This document shows positions 42,393 to 52,935 of a stretch of DNA of 64,000 nt, piece by piece. Origin of the DNA: Psychrobacter sp. JCM 18903 (GTDB lineage: Bacteria > Pseudomonadota > Gammaproteobacteria > Pseudomonadales > Moraxellaceae); NCBI RefSeq assembly GCF_000586475.1, contig NZ_BAWJ01000017.1:1-64000 (forward strand), written 5' to 3'. Made by a program: the position numbers and the translations under genes. The first letter of the stretch is position 1, and each line of letters opens with the position of its first letter. The notes below the pieces were generated by a model. It saw only the letters and a program-made list of their open reading frames with translations. It was not told the origin of the DNA and did no database searches.

Positions 42393-43506
42393 ATGAACCA
42401 TCTTGCCCCTACCCTAGGTAATGCGCAATTGTATTCGCCTGCCGCTGCACCCGTTATTTTTGATGGTGACTCATCATCGAACGTTGCAATGAGAGCTGCT
42501 AGCACGTCGACGTATTTTCCGGTCACGCTCTCTCAACCATTAACCGATGGTTTCGCACGACGTCTCACCTATTTGCGTCTATCGATTACTGATTTCTGTA
42601 ATTTTCGCTGTGAATATTGCCTGCCAGACGGCTATCAAGGCAAACCACCACAAAACGAGCTTAGCGTTACTGAAATTGCCACGTTAATCCGCGGATTTGC
42701 CGAAGTTGGTACTAAAAAAGTCAGAATTACGGGCGGTGAACCCTCTATACGCGTGATGTGGTAGATATTATTAAAACCATCAAAAACACTGAAGGCATTG
42801 AAACCGTTGCCATGACCAGCAATGGCTATAAGCTTGGCAAGCATTTGGCTAACTGGCAAGCAGCTGGGCTTAATCAGCTCAATATCAGTATGGATAGCTT
42901 TAATGCTGCTACTTTTCATAAGATGACTGGCTTTGACATGTTGCCGCAGCTCTTGGCTGATATGGATACTTTACTTACAACCACAGATATTAAGCTAAAA
43001 ATAAACAGTATTTTAATGGCAGAAACGGCCTTTGAAAATCTGATGAATGCCATCGAATACATCAAAGACAGAGCGGTCACTTATCGCTTTATTGAATTTA
43101 TGCAGACCAGTGATAATAGCGATTTATTTTTTGCGCAGCATGCACAGTCCGATATTATTACCAATTACTTATTAAAAAATGGCTGGCAAACTCATATACG
43201 TGGCAGCAACGATGGTCCAGCGATAGAATATAGCCATCCAGATTATAAAGGTCGTATCGGCATGATTGCCCCTTACGCTGCTCATTTCTGTGACAGCTGC
43301 AATCGCCTGCGGGTCAGTAGCCAAGCAAGGTGCATCTGTGTCTATTTGACCAAGGTAACTACGATATTCGTCAGCATCTGGAACAAGATGATGTCGCAGG
43401 ACTTGTTAATACCCTGCATAGCTTTATGCCAATCAAACCTGAACATCATCATCTTCACGAATCAAACAGCGGCATGATGAATAATTTGTCGATGATTGGT
43501 GGATAA
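42393..43506 (+). CDS. moaA: GTP 3',8-cyclase MoaA (two frameshifts)
   Basis: Radical SAM enzyme that starts molybdenum cofactor synthesis from GTP. About 371 residues. It has an N-terminal extension of about 60 residues, the radical SAM motif [18 protein letters not shown], and the C-terminal second cluster motif ([12 protein letters not shown] ... [13 protein letters not shown]). Missing C near 42743 (GAACCCC) and missing G near 43327 (CAAGGCAAGG) break it; with both restored it ends NNLSMIGG at 43506, the conserved Gly-Gly tail. Heads the moaA-moaB-mobA-moaC-moaD-moaE block. Confidence 0.94.
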
Positions 43507-43572
43507 AATCAATAATGTATCAATAATAAAAACTTTTATTTCCATAACAAGCGTATTTATTAAGGATTATTC

Positions 43573-44101
43573 ATGAGTAAGCTGCAAGCACCCTTTACCC
43601 CGCTTAATATCGCCATCTTAACGGTTTCTGATAGTCGTACTCTTGCAGAAGATACCTCAGGGCAGTATTTGGTTGACCAACTGACCGCAGCAGGGCATCA
43701 ACTTGCCGATCGTCAGTTGATTATTGATGATATTTACAAAATCAGAGCCGTCATCAGCGGTTGGATTGCCGACCAAAATGTGCACGCTATTATCACCACT
43801 GGCGGTACTGGCTTTATATCCGAGACAGTATGCCAGAGGCGGTTGGCGTATTGTTTGATAAATCGGTTGATGGTTTTGGTGAAATGTTCCGCTTAATCTC
43901 AAAAGACGATATTGGTATGTCTACCATCCAATCTCGCGCCGTGGCTGGCATGGCAAATGGTACAGGCATTTTTTGCTACCCGGTTCATCAGGCGCTTGTC
44001 GCACTGCGTGGGAAGGTATCTTACAAGAGCAGCTCGATAGCCGCACACGTCCTTGTAACTTTGTGCCACACTTTATGCGTACCAACCCAGGTCATGACTA
44101 G
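43573..44101 (+). CDS. moaB: Molybdopterin adenylyltransferase-like MoaB (two frameshifts)
   Basis: MogA/MoaB family protein, about 176 residues, which binds molybdopterin and probably adenylylates it. Motifs: [57 protein letters not shown] and the restored [18 protein letters not shown]. Single bases are missing near 43822 (TCCC) and 43979 (TTACC). The stop TAG 44099-44101 is immediately followed by mobA. Confidence 0.92.
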
Positions 44102-44104
44102 TTC

Positions 44105-44872
44105 ATGCTGGAAGTGGCAGACAGCTTAATCAGCATAGAGGAATGCAATCGCTTAGCAGGTATCGTAATTTTGGCGGGCGGCGCATCCAAACGTATGGGA
44201 ACGCCAAAAGCTGAGTTGATACTCCCGACAGGCGAGTGTTTGCTTGATTATCATGTTAGACAAGCGCTTGAATTGAGTGCTGCATTGACAAGCAACTTAC
44301 CTATTATGATTGCCGATAACGGACGCGGCTTTAGCATCAATCCAGATTTGCTTAAGAATTCGCCATCGCCAGTCTTTCATATTAATGATTATCTATCTGC
44401 TAACGATCTTTCTAACAAGATTCTGTCAAGCAATGATGATAAGACGATTGAAACAGGTGGCGCGTTGGTAGCGATTGAAGCAGCGCTGCAATCATTAAAG
44501 AGTTTAGCAAGTTCAAACCAATTAATAAAAGAAGCAAGCTGGCAGCAATCTTGGTTGATGGTTATCAGCTGTGACAGTTTAATTCCTGTCACCGATTTAT
44601 GGCAAAAACTGCAACCTTATATGACGAAAAATCCTGATAAAACTGTTATTTGCCTGACCGATGACAGTCATTTATATCCATTGTTAGGTCTATACCGCTT
44701 GGATATGGAGCCTGATTTGAAGCATTATATTGACGATGAGCAGCGGCAAGTGATGAAGTTTATTCAGCCGATTGTGCAGCCCGTCCCTTTCGCAAGAGAT
44801 TGGCAGTATTTGACCAATTTTAATACGCCTAAAGATTTTGCACGTGCTTGTTTAGCTTTGAACAACTTATAA
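44105..44872 (+). CDS. mobA: Molybdenum cofactor guanylyltransferase MobA
   Basis: Attaches GMP to the cofactor to form MGD, needed for NarG. 255 residues, intact. N-terminal nucleotidyltransferase motif ILAGGASKRMGTPKAEL; middle VISCDSLIPV (metal-binding Asp); longer than the E. coli enzyme through an insert at about 90-130. It begins 3 nt after the moaB stop. Confidence 0.88.
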   Translation: MLEVADSLISIEECNRLAGIVILAGGASKRMGTPKAELILPTGECLLDYHVRQALELSAALTSNLPIMIADNGRGFSINPDLLKNSPSPVFHINDYLSANDLSNKILSSNDDKTIETGGALVAIEAALQSLKSLASSNQLIKEASWQQSWLMVISCDSLIPVTDLWQKLQPYMTKNPDKTVICLTDDSHLYPLLGLYRLDMEPDLKHYIDDEQRQVMKFIQPIVQPVPFARDWQYLTNFNTPKDFARACLALNNL

Positions 44873-44931
44873 AAAGGTTTATTTAAAGAAAGCAACTTTA
44901 AGAAAAATCTGCCATTTAAGAGAAATAAAGA

Positions 44932-45453
44932 ATGAATAGCGACAGTCAAAAAAACAGTAATCCACCAAGCAACCAATCCGGCTTATCCCATTTAGACAGC
45001 GACGGTGATATCACCATGGTCGATGTGAGTGGTAAAACGGCTAGCACCAGAGAAGCACATGCAAGCGGACAAGTGGTTTTTCCTGCAGACATTTATACGC
45101 AAATCAAATCCGCTGACGGCATGACCAAAAAAGGTAGCATCACTCAGACTGCTCATATTGCCGGTATCATGGCAGCCAAACGCACCCACGACTTGATTCC
45201 ACTTTGCCATCCTTTGCCCTTAGATAAAATCAGCTTAAGCTTTGCATACGATGATGCAAACCATAGCATTACTGTGACTGCCACGGTTAAAGTTACTCAT
45301 AAAACTGGGGTAGAAATGGAAGCATTAACCGCCGTCAGTGTCGCTTGCTTGACCATTTATGACATGACCAAAGCCATCTCGCATGACATTGTGATTGATA
45401 ATATTCATTTAATGAAAAAAACGGGCGGTAAGTCCGACTATCAACATGCTTAA
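44932..45453 (+). CDS. moaC: Cyclic pyranopterin monophosphate synthase MoaC
   Basis: Second step of cofactor synthesis, acting on the MoaA product. 173 residues, intact. Family core: MVDVSGKTASTREAHASG, KKGSITQTAHIAGIMAAKRT, LIPLCHPLPLDKI and HKTGVEMEALTAVSVA. It has a 20-residue Ser/Asn-rich N-terminal extension. 59 bp after mobA. Confidence 0.95.
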   Translation: MNSDSQKNSNPPSNQSGLSHLDSDGDITMVDVSGKTASTREAHASGQVVFPADIYTQIKSADGMTKKGSITQTAHIAGIMAAKRTHDLIPLCHPLPLDKISLSFAYDDANHSITVTATVKVTHKTGVEMEALTAVSVACLTIYDMTKAISHDIVIDNIHLMKKTGGKSDYQHA

Positions 45454-45513
45454 ATTGGCTTTATGCATATCATTTACAAAAAGCTTAGTAATGAATAAAT
45501 AATGGAGATTTCT

Positions 45514-45804
45514 ATGAGCACTTTAGTAGAAAGCAATACAAATTCTAAGCTAGACACCACGATGAATATTAACGTCTTATATTTCGCTAGCTTAGCTGAT
45601 GAAGCCGATTGTCATGAAGAAACAATCACTGTGCCTCAGTCGACTTCATTGACCGAACTGTACGAACAACTACGCCAAAAACATCGCTTCAGTCGTCCGC
45701 AGTCGGAGCTACGCGTGGCTGTCAATGACTATTTTGCCAAGTGGACAGATGAGATTTATGAGGGTGATAGTGTGGTTTTTATCACCCCAGTGGCTGGCGG
45801 TTAA
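45514..45804 (+). CDS. moaD: Molybdopterin synthase small subunit MoaD
   Basis: Ubiquitin-like sulfur carrier; the C-terminal Gly-Gly (PVAGG) is thiocarboxylated and inserted into MoaE. 96 residues from ATG 45514, chosen because GGAG (45504-45507) sits 6 nt upstream. The family core begins at a later Met (MNINVLYFASLADEAD), so about 16 extra residues are present. Intact. Confidence 0.93.
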   Translation: MSTLVESNTNSKLDTTMNINVLYFASLADEADCHEETITVPQSTSLTELYEQLRQKHRFSRPQSELRVAVNDYFAKWTDEIYEGDSVVFITPVAGG

Positions 45805-45860
45805 AACCACACTATCATTTGCATCACTAAGAATCTTAAAAACAATAAGAGAAAAGGTAT

Positions 45861-46350
45861 ATGACAGACAATGTACACGGTCAATCGATGAGCATTAAAC
45901 GTACCATTGATGAGGCGTACCTCATCGCTGAACGTGATGGTTTTGCGCTGTTAGATACCGATATTGATGAAAATCGGCTTAAAAGCACCCTTGATAATGA
46001 CAGTTGCGGCGCGTTTGTCTGCTTTGAAGGACGGGTACGCAATCATAATAATGCCAGTAGCGTCAATCGTTTGACCTATTATGGCTACGAAGATCTTGCC
46101 ATCAATCAAGGTCGCGCCATTATCGAAGAAGCCAAAAAGCGCTTGAGATACCCATGCCATTGCCATTCATCGTATCGGTGCATTAGAGATTGGTGATGTC
46201 GCTATTTGGGTTGGCGTGGTTTCTGCCCATCGCTATCCTGCCTTTGATGCTTGTCGCTGGATATTGGATACTATTAAAGCCGACATTCCGGTTTGGAAGC
46301 AAGAATATTACCAAGATGATTCCTCTAAATGGCTTAGTAATAATGGGTAA
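45861..46350 (+). CDS. moaE: Molybdopterin synthase catalytic subunit MoaE (two frameshifts)
   Basis: Transfers sulfur from MoaD to precursor Z. About 163 residues. Motifs: GAFVCFEGRVRNHN, LTYYGYEDLAINQG, then after two missing bases (near 46146 and 46154) the restored RFEIPHAIAIHRIGALEIGD, VVSAHRYPAFDACRWI and the catalytic-Lys region IPVWKQEYYQD. The plain frame stops at 46196. Confidence 0.92.
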
Positions 46351-46444
46351 TAATGCGCTTCAAATGACTACTCAAAGCGATAGCTAACCTTTAGCAATAA
46401 CAGTGAGCGACACTGGAGAGCAATAATAAGAAGGTTTTATAATA

Positions 46445-47290
46445 ATGATTAAACTAATAACAATATCATCAGCTTGCTTAGCGTTAACGCTCACCGCTTG
46501 TAGCAAAGAGCAAACCGCTGAGCTTGTTCAATCGGACGCCAACAATGCCACTGAGCAAAGTCAAACACTGCGCATCGCAGCGGCTGCCAACTTATCAGAT
46601 GTATTGCCTGAGATTATTGCGGGTTATAAAATGGATAAGAATTTGCCTGCACAAGCGATTGACGTGACTTATGCCTCTTCAGGTAAGTTATATGCGCAGA
46701 TTACCTCTGGCGCACCTTACGATATATTTTTATCCGCCAATCAAGAATTTCCTGCCAAGCTTGCCAAAGAAAAACTAGATAACGCAAAATCTGCTGACGA
46801 AGCAACCCACGAGCCCTTTACTTATACCCAAGGTCAGCTGGCACTTTATAGTGTTAACAAATCCCTTAAAGGACTCAATACTACTACTTTAAATGCATTA
46901 TTAATGTCGGAGTCTGATAGCAAAATCACCATTGCCAATCCAGAACTTGCTCCTTATGGCAAGTCGGCACAAGCCTATCTACAAACGCAAAATATCTTTG
47001 ACACGCTCACTGAGCAAAGTCGCATTATTCAAGCTGAAAATATCGGGCAAGCGTTTCAATATGCGCACACTGGTAATGTCGATTATGGCTTTGTCGCTCA
47101 ATCACAACTGACAGCGATTAAAGCCACGCCTGAGCAGTTCTATACGTTAGCGCCAGACACTTATCCCCCTATTTTGCAAGACGGGTTGGTGATTAGTGAG
47201 ACTACTGCCGCGACAGATTTTTCAAACTATTTGCGCTCGCCTGCTGGACAACAGTATTTTTCTGACGCAGGTTATCTCGCTATAGAGTAA
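46445..47290 (+). CDS. modA: Molybdate-binding protein ModA, lipoprotein type
   Basis: Substrate-binding protein of the molybdate ABC importer. 281 residues, intact. The signal peptide MIKLITISSACLALTLTACSK has a lipobox LTAC, so it should be membrane-anchored. Family motifs: RIAAAANLSDVLPEI, YASSGKLYAQITSGAPYDIFLSA, ANPELAPYGKSAQ and GNVDYGFVAQSQ. The permease and ATPase genes (modB, modC) are not adjacent. Confidence 0.92.
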   Translation: MIKLITISSACLALTLTACSKEQTAELVQSDANNATEQSQTLRIAAAANLSDVLPEIIAGYKMDKNLPAQAIDVTYASSGKLYAQITSGAPYDIFLSANQEFPAKLAKEKLDNAKSADEATHEPFTYTQGQLALYSVNKSLKGLNTTTLNALLMSESDSKITIANPELAPYGKSAQAYLQTQNIFDTLTEQSRIIQAENIGQAFQYAHTGNVDYGFVAQSQLTAIKATPEQFYTLAPDTYPPILQDGLVISETTAATDFSNYLRSPAGQQYFSDAGYLAIE

Positions 47291-47314
47291 GACAACTTTG
47301 ATAAAAAATGCGCT

Positions 47315-47794
47315 TTAGCGGTTCTCATCTGAGCGTTTGATACTGTCTGGACTGGCATCATAAATGACCTCTAATTCTTCTGTTGTCAGATAGCGCTCAA
47401 CGATAGGAAATAATTCTCGTTCTTCAAAACGAATATGATCGTATAGCAAGGTGGCGAGTTTTTTGACTTGTCCAACGGTGACGTGATTGCTTTGAGAGTG
47501 CGGCAAACCTTGAACCTCTGCCATGAGTTCATGCAGGGACTTGTGCTGCGCATCAAGTGTATTCAGTACCGATGCCACCTCAGGTTTGGAGCTGCGATGA
47601 GGCTGTAAGGCATGAGCCATTAGATTGTCTTCAATCTGAAAATGCTGTTGCATCTCGTTAATATAAGACGTGATATTTAGCCAATGCTCGGCAATTGCGT
47701 TAGGTCCATCAGCACACTCTTTAGCATGGCGAGATAGATTTAGACCTAGATGATGTTGACGAGATAATGGTTGTAATTGTGCGGCGCGTTTCAT
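47315..47794 (-). CDS. Hemerythrin HHE domain protein
   Basis: 159 residues, four-helix di-iron type protein. Putative iron ligands: His in SRQHHLGLNL, HFQIEDNLM, LDAQHKSLHEL and YDHIRFEERELFP. Cytoplasmic, intact. HHE proteins bind oxygen or nitric oxide or repair iron-sulfur clusters under nitrosative stress. Its place beside the nitrate block fits NO handling, but this is inferred from context. Confidence 0.85.
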   Translation of the reverse strand: MKRAAQLQPLSRQHHLGLNLSRHAKECADGPNAIAEHWLNITSYINEMQQHFQIEDNLMAHALQPHRSSKPEVASVLNTLDAQHKSLHELMAEVQGLPHSQSNHVTVGQVKKLATLLYDHIRFEERELFPIVERYLTTEELEVIYDASPDSIKRSDENR

Positions 47795-47856
47795 GATTAA
47801 GTACCTCAGTTAATCGACATAAAGCCTATGTCAGTGGCATTTAAGGATTGTTATCT

Positions 47857-48297
47857 ATGCTTAACTATATACTCATACTACACTTGTTAGGCGCTACTGT
47901 CTGGACAGGTGGTCATCTGATTTTGATCTTGGTGGTCTTACCAAAAGCGCTATCATCCCGAAATATTGATGGTCTGATGCAATTTGAGCAGCTATTTGAG
48001 AGGGTTGGGATGCCGGCTTTGGTGCTGCAAATAATCACTGGACTTTGGATGGCCTACCAGCTATTACCCAACATTGCTGCATGGTTTAAACTTGATAATG
48101 ATTTTAGTATTCTTATTAGTCTCAAATTACTATTATTGCTAATGACTGTTCTGGTTGCCCTGCACGCTCGTTTTTATCGAATACCCAGACTGTCTGTTCA
48201 GACCCTGAAAGGGTTTTCAATCAATATCATATTGGTCACTTTGTTTTCTGTCGCCTTTGTTGTCGTTGGCACGCTCTTTCGCACAGGTTTAAATTAG
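47857..48297 (+). CDS. CopD-like membrane protein
   Basis: 146 residues from ATG 47857 with four membrane helices, related to the copper-resistance CopD family (LHLLGATVWTGGHLILILVVLP; an internal LALQ-like GLWMAYQLLP segment; LHARFYRIPRLS). Divergent from the hemerythrin gene. A stand-alone CopD domain of this size is common and its role is not settled; haem or copper binding through the N-terminal His residues is possible. The stop overlaps a small TA-flanked inverted repeat. Confidence 0.75.
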   Translation: MLNYILILHLLGATVWTGGHLILILVVLPKALSSRNIDGLMQFEQLFERVGMPALVLQIITGLWMAYQLLPNIAAWFKLDNDFSILISLKLLLLLMTVLVALHARFYRIPRLSVQTLKGFSINIILVTLFSVAFVVVGTLFRTGLN

Positions 48298-48329
48298 GAC
48301 GTGTCATCGTTTAGGTTGTTGATATGTCC
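48297..48329. repeat. Small TA-flanked inverted repeat, possibly MITE-derived
   Basis: 33 bp beginning GGACGTGTCATC and ending GATATGTCC with TA on both sides. The ends resemble degraded MITE ends (GGGCGTGTCC). Possibly a terminator for the CopD gene. Confidence 0.35.
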
Positions 48330-48353
48330 TAATATCTTATTGAATTCAACCAC

Positions 48354-48370
48354 CTTAACATCTTCTTAAC
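48354..48370 (+). promoter_or_regulatory. Candidate PmrA box upstream of eptA
   Basis: CTTAAC-ATCTT-CTTAAC, direct hexamers with 5-bp spacing as in the PmrA box YTTAAK-N5-YTTAAK. A -10-like TACTGT starts 11 bp after it (48382). Located 59 bp before eptA. Confidence 0.65.
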
Positions 48371-48428
48371 AGCGTACTTGTTACTGTAAGGCATTACACT
48401 CCTTACCATCCTGTTGAGAAGTACTTGT

Positions 48429-50149
48429 ATGTCAATATCTCAAGCCGCCAAAATCGATGCGCCTAAAGCTAATAAAAAAAGCCGCTCCCTGAGCAAGCTC
48501 TATGATCGTGAGATTAATCTCAATCATCTGATCATAGTCGTGGCTCTGTATTTAGTAGCGACGGCGAATATTGGCTTTTTTGAGCAGGTACTCAGCGTTT
48601 ATCCATTGAGCACAAACATGGGCTTTATTTTTTCCATCACAGGCTTATTATTTGGGCTGATGTGGTTGGTGTTGTCACTGCTGTGTTATCGCTCAACGGC
48701 AAAAGTAATGCTCATCATAATGGTGCTGATTGCAGCTATCTGTGGTTACTTTACCGACGCTACGGGACGATATTTAATCGTGATATGCTCATTAACGGCT
48801 TACAAACCGATCAAGCAGAAGCCATGGGATTGATGGCACCCAGTCTATTTATTCGCCTGTTTTTACTAGGTATAGTGCCTGCTTTCATGATTGGTAACAT
48901 TCGTATAAAGCGATTGTCTTGGCAACAAGCAACCCTTCAAAAATCAGTCACCCTATTATTATCTATCGTCTTGATAGCGGTGTGTCTGATGCCATTTGGT
49001 GATCAATACGCCAGCTTTTTTCGCCAGCACAAAATAGTCCGTAGTTATGTCAATCCTATTACCCCTGTTTACTCTGTTATCAAACTGGGTACTGATTATA
49101 TCGCTGAGCGCCGTCGTCCCGATACGCTAATTCCTCATGGCACAGATGCAAAACGCAGTATTACTTTTAACACTAGCAACACTAGCAACAGCGCTGTAAA
49201 ACCTAAGTTGATGGTATTTGTAGTAGGAGAAACCGTTCGCGCTGACCATATTGGCTTGAACGGTTATGCGCGCAACACCACACCTTTGCTTTCAAAACAA
49301 TCAAACATCTACAGCTTTAAAGACGCCTCGTCATGCGGCACATCCACCGCCTATTCAGTACCTTGCATGTTTAGCTACGCCAATAGAAGAACTTATAACC
49401 CTGATAGCGCTAGCTATAATGAAAACGTGCTCGATACGCTACACAAGCAAGGCGTCAATGTCGTTTGGAGAGACAATAACTCTAGCGCCAAAGGAGTGGC
49501 TGACCGCGTAACTTTTGAGGATTATAAAACAGCCGTGCTCAATCCAGATTGTGATATTGAGTGTCGAGACATAGGCATGCTTGATGGTTTTTATAAACTG
49601 GTTAAGTCAGGCAGCTCACAGAAAGAGACACCTAAAGACACACTTATCTTGCTGCATCAAATGGGCAATCATGGACCCGCCTATTTTAAGCGTTACCCTA
49701 AAGATTTTGCAGAATATCAGCCCGTCTGTATGACCAATGAGCTATCAAAATGCGACAACCAGTCGGTTATCAATGGTTATGACAATGCCATTCGTTATAC
49801 AGATTATTTTTTAAATAGCGTGATCGACACTTTAAAACCCTATGAGCAAGATTATGAGGTGGTGATGGTATATATTAGTGATCATGGAGAAAGTTTGGGC
49901 GAAAACAATATTTACTTGCATGGTCTGCCATACGCTATTGCGCCAAATGCTCAAAAGCACGTGCCAGTGATTATTTGGTCACCGACTGGCAACGGCATTG
50001 ATAGCAGCACTATTGCTAACAGTAGCCTAGCTAACATGATTGATCAGCCCGTATCACATGATTTTATTACGCCAACCTTGCTTCAGTTTTTTGGTATCAC
50101 CACTGACGAAACCAAAGCAGCGCCCACCTTTTTTAAAGTGACTAATTGA
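48429..50149 (+). CDS. eptA: Lipid A phosphoethanolamine transferase EptA/PmrC (frameshifted)
   Basis: Inner-membrane enzyme that moves phosphoethanolamine from phosphatidylethanolamine to lipid A, lowering polymyxin binding and releasing diacylglycerol. About 573 residues: five N-terminal membrane helices and a periplasmic sulfatase-fold domain with VGETVRADHIGLNGYARNT, the nucleophile Thr in SCGTSTAYSVPCM, HQMGNHGPAYFKRYP and ISDHGESLGENNIYLHG. The gene is split at about 48760; restoring one base reads YFTDxYGTIFNRDMLINGL. ATG 48429. First gene of eptA-pmrA-pmrB, as in Acinetobacter pmrCAB. Confidence 0.94.
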
Positions 50150-50188
50150 ATTCTTTATCATCGCTCCGCCTTTTAGGTAATAATCCTC

Positions 50189-50875
50189 ATGTACAAGATA
50201 CTCATCATTGAAGACAATCCCGATATCGTCGCCAATATTTATGCTTTTTTTGAGCCGAAAGGCTTTGAGCTAGACAATGCCCATAATGGCATTAGTGGCT
50301 TAACGCTCGCATCGAATAATCGATATGACGTCATCTTGTTAGATGTCATGCTGCCGGGTATGGACGGCACTAAACTGTGCAAAAAGCTTAGGGAAGAGCT
50401 GCATGACAAAACGCCAGTATTGATGCTGACCGCTCGCGATACGATTTTAGATAAAGTGGCAGGATTCGATAGTGGCGCTGACGATTATCTGGTTAAGCCT
50501 TTCTCATTGGTGGAATTAGAATCTCGTATTAAGGCTCTCATACGCCGACATAAAGATGATCATTTTGAGCATGGTTTAACTGTTGGCACATTGTCTTTAA
50601 ATCATAGTGAGCATACGATTACACGTGAAGGTAAGTCGCTAAAACTCACACCAACAGGCTTCAAAATACTACATACCTTGATGAGTGCGGCGCCGCGCGT
50701 GGTTAGCAAAACCGAGCTGGAAGAAAAAGTATGGGGCGAAGACATACCAAGCAGTGATGCACTGCGCACTCACATGCATGGGCTCCGTGCGCAGGTAGAT
50801 AAGCCGTTCGATAAAATCATGATAGTCACGTTGCCTGGTGTCGGTTATCAGATTATTGATCCAGATAAGGCCTAA
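50189..50875 (+). CDS. pmrA: OmpR family response regulator PmrA
   Basis: 228 residues, intact. Receiver with IIEDNPDI, phospho-Asp in VILLDVMLPGMDG and Lys in DDYLVKPFSL; C-terminal winged helix (LKLTPTGFKILHTLM, DALRTHMHGLRAQVDKPF). Called PmrA from its place between eptA and a sensor kinase and from the PmrA-like boxes at eptA and dgkA. Confidence 0.88.
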   Translation: MYKILIIEDNPDIVANIYAFFEPKGFELDNAHNGISGLTLASNNRYDVILLDVMLPGMDGTKLCKKLREELHDKTPVLMLTARDTILDKVAGFDSGADDYLVKPFSLVELESRIKALIRRHKDDHFEHGLTVGTLSLNHSEHTITREGKSLKLTPTGFKILHTLMSAAPRVVSKTELEEKVWGEDIPSSDALRTHMHGLRAQVDKPFDKIMIVTLPGVGYQIIDPDKA

Positions 50876-50959
50876 AAAATCAGCGGCTGATGTCCTTATT
50901 TGACTCTCAACGTCTTTCATATCGTCTTTCATATCGTCTTTCACAACTAAGTAAATACC

Positions 50960-52306
50960 ATGTTTAATATCGACTCCATCGCCAATAAGTTTCGACTCTC
51001 CTACTTGTTATTTGCCCTATTACTGTGTGCCACTTTCGTCAGTATCTTCATGTATGCCGAAGTCAGAATGGAGCAACAACTGGTCAAAGCTCGATTATTG
51101 CAGCAGTTAGAGCTTAGCCAAGAAAAAGAAGGCGATCAGCCTATTTATAGCGCTGAACCGGGTATTAAGATTTATCGCTTCGATAACGCACCGAGCAATC
51201 TGCAACAACTGGCCACCCAAACCGTACAAGAGATGCCCGTCACTGTCCCCACTAAAAATGGTCAATCGACGACAGAGTTACATTTTTTTTAATTATAAAA
51301 AAGACAAAGAAAACTATATTTTAACCTACCTAGAAAACACTGAAATGGTGATGGGGAATTACCCTGTTTTGGCCATATTTGAGCATTTAGAAGACATATT
51401 TGCCAACGCCCTAAAAGTAGCGGTCATTTTGAGCTTATTGATTGCAGTGATATTTTCATCGCTGTCCTCCAAGCAAATCATTAAGCCTTTATTAGACTTA
51501 AAACAAGCTGTAGAAACAGATCATCGCAACTTGACGGAATTGACGCATCTGCCTTCCGAGGTTGGCGTGTTAGCACGCGCAATCGATGAAAAAAACCACA
51601 AACTTGAGCAGTACCTCAAACGCGAGCAGCTATTTACTGGTGATGTCAGTCACGAGCTGCGCACGCCTTTAACGATTATCATGGGGGCATCAGAAGTATT
51701 GTCCTCACAACTAGAAAACGACCCTCACTTGAGCGCATTTGCCACTCGTATCAGTACGACCGCCAAAGAAACCTCGGAGATTATCAGCGCCTTATTATTG
51801 CTGTCTCGTGCTCCTGAAAAACTGGATGCACCGCCAACGTCTATCAATGACATCGCGTTAAATGAAGTACAGCGCTTAAATTACTTGCTTCGCCATAAGT
51901 CAGTCACTTGTAAAATAGTCGCAGAACAGCTGTATGTCGCACATGTACGACCTGAACTGCTAAAAATGGCACTGGGTAATTTGATAAAAAATGCGTTTCA
52001 GTACACCGATGAGGGTGAGGTCATCATCACTATCGATGCTGAAAAAATCACCGTCACTGATACTGGTCTAGGTATTCCTGAGGTGATGATGCCGCTGCTA
52101 TATGAGAGATTTGAGCGTCTAGAGCAGCAGTATAAAGACATCTCATTGGATACAGAATCGTCATCGGCAGCTGACGCCCATTATCCAGTAGAAGGCACAG
52201 GCTTGGGGCTCAGTATCGTACAGCGCATCATGACACATATGGCTGGCAGCTTACCCATCAAGTCAATCCGTTAGGTGGCAGTACTTTTATCATCAATTAT
52301 CATTAG
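50960..52306 (+). CDS. pmrB: Sensor histidine kinase PmrB (two compensating frameshifts)
   Basis: About 448 residues. Membrane helix 1 (FALLLCATFVSIFMYAE), periplasmic sensor of about 130 residues, helix 2 (ALKVAVILSLLIAVIFSSL), HAMP, HisKA with FTGDVSHELRTPLTIIMGAS, HATPase with LGNLIKNAFQYTDEGEV, TDTGLGIPE and GTGLGLSIV. An extra T in an 8-T run (51286-51293) interrupts the sensor domain, and a missing base near 52251 cuts the end; restored, it finishes VNPLGGSTFIINYH at 52306. Partner of PmrA. Confidence 0.9.
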
Positions 52307-52329
52307 AGAAGATCTCTATTTTAAAAAAG

Positions 52330-52346
52330 CTTAACGTTTTCTTAAT
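52330..52346 (+). promoter_or_regulatory. Candidate PmrA box upstream of dgkA
   Basis: CTTAAC-GTTTT-CTTAAT with a -10-like TATACT starting 11 bp after it (52358). Same layout as at eptA. 117 bp before dgkA. Confidence 0.65.
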
Positions 52347-52462
52347 GCCTGCCCGCTTATACTTAATATCTGCTGATTTATTTCGTCCATTTATTTTTTC
52401 CACGATTAAATGGTTAAAATTTATCGCATACCTTGATATTAATAGACTGTGAAGCATTTGAC

Positions 52463-52935
52463 ATGAATAAAGCAAATCCTATTAATCTTGAAAACCAGTC
52501 GGCCAGTCGTGGGGTTTTAAGCCCAATAGCAGGCAAAAAACAACTGCTACCTCATAGCTATGCCAGTGACGCCAAGGGTAAAACAGGATTTTACCGTATT
52601 ATAAAAGCCGCTGGTTACTCTCTGGACGGCTTTAAAGCAGCTTACAAATTTGAGGCGGCTTTTCGACAAGTATTTTGGCTCAATCTCATATTATTCATGG
52701 CTATTATATTGTGCCTTTCACTATCAGCATCAAAATGCTGCTGGTCGTCGCTTCTTTCGTATCATTAATCGTCGAACTCATTAACACTGGAATCGAAGCC
52801 AGTGTCGATCATACATCGACCGCCAAGCATCCACTGGCAAAGATAGCCAAAGATGTTGGCTCTGCGGCACAATTTTTGGCATTACTGCTGCTATTTATCT
52901 TGTGGATGATGGCATTATTGAGTGTTGTATTTTGA
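52463..52935 (+). CDS. dgkA: Diacylglycerol kinase DgkA (frameshifted)
   Basis: Small integral membrane kinase that converts diacylglycerol to phosphatidate. About 157 residues with a 40-residue cytoplasmic lead (MNKANPINLEN...) ahead of the DgkA core: IIKAAGYSLDGFKAAYKFEAAFRQ, LIVELINTGIEASVDH (catalytic Glu region) and AKHPLAKIAKDVGSAAQF. The frame shifts by one missing base between about 52690 and 52730. It follows pmrB but has its own PmrA-like promoter. It would recycle the diacylglycerol made by EptA. Overlaps the PAP2 gene by 4 nt. Confidence 0.9.
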
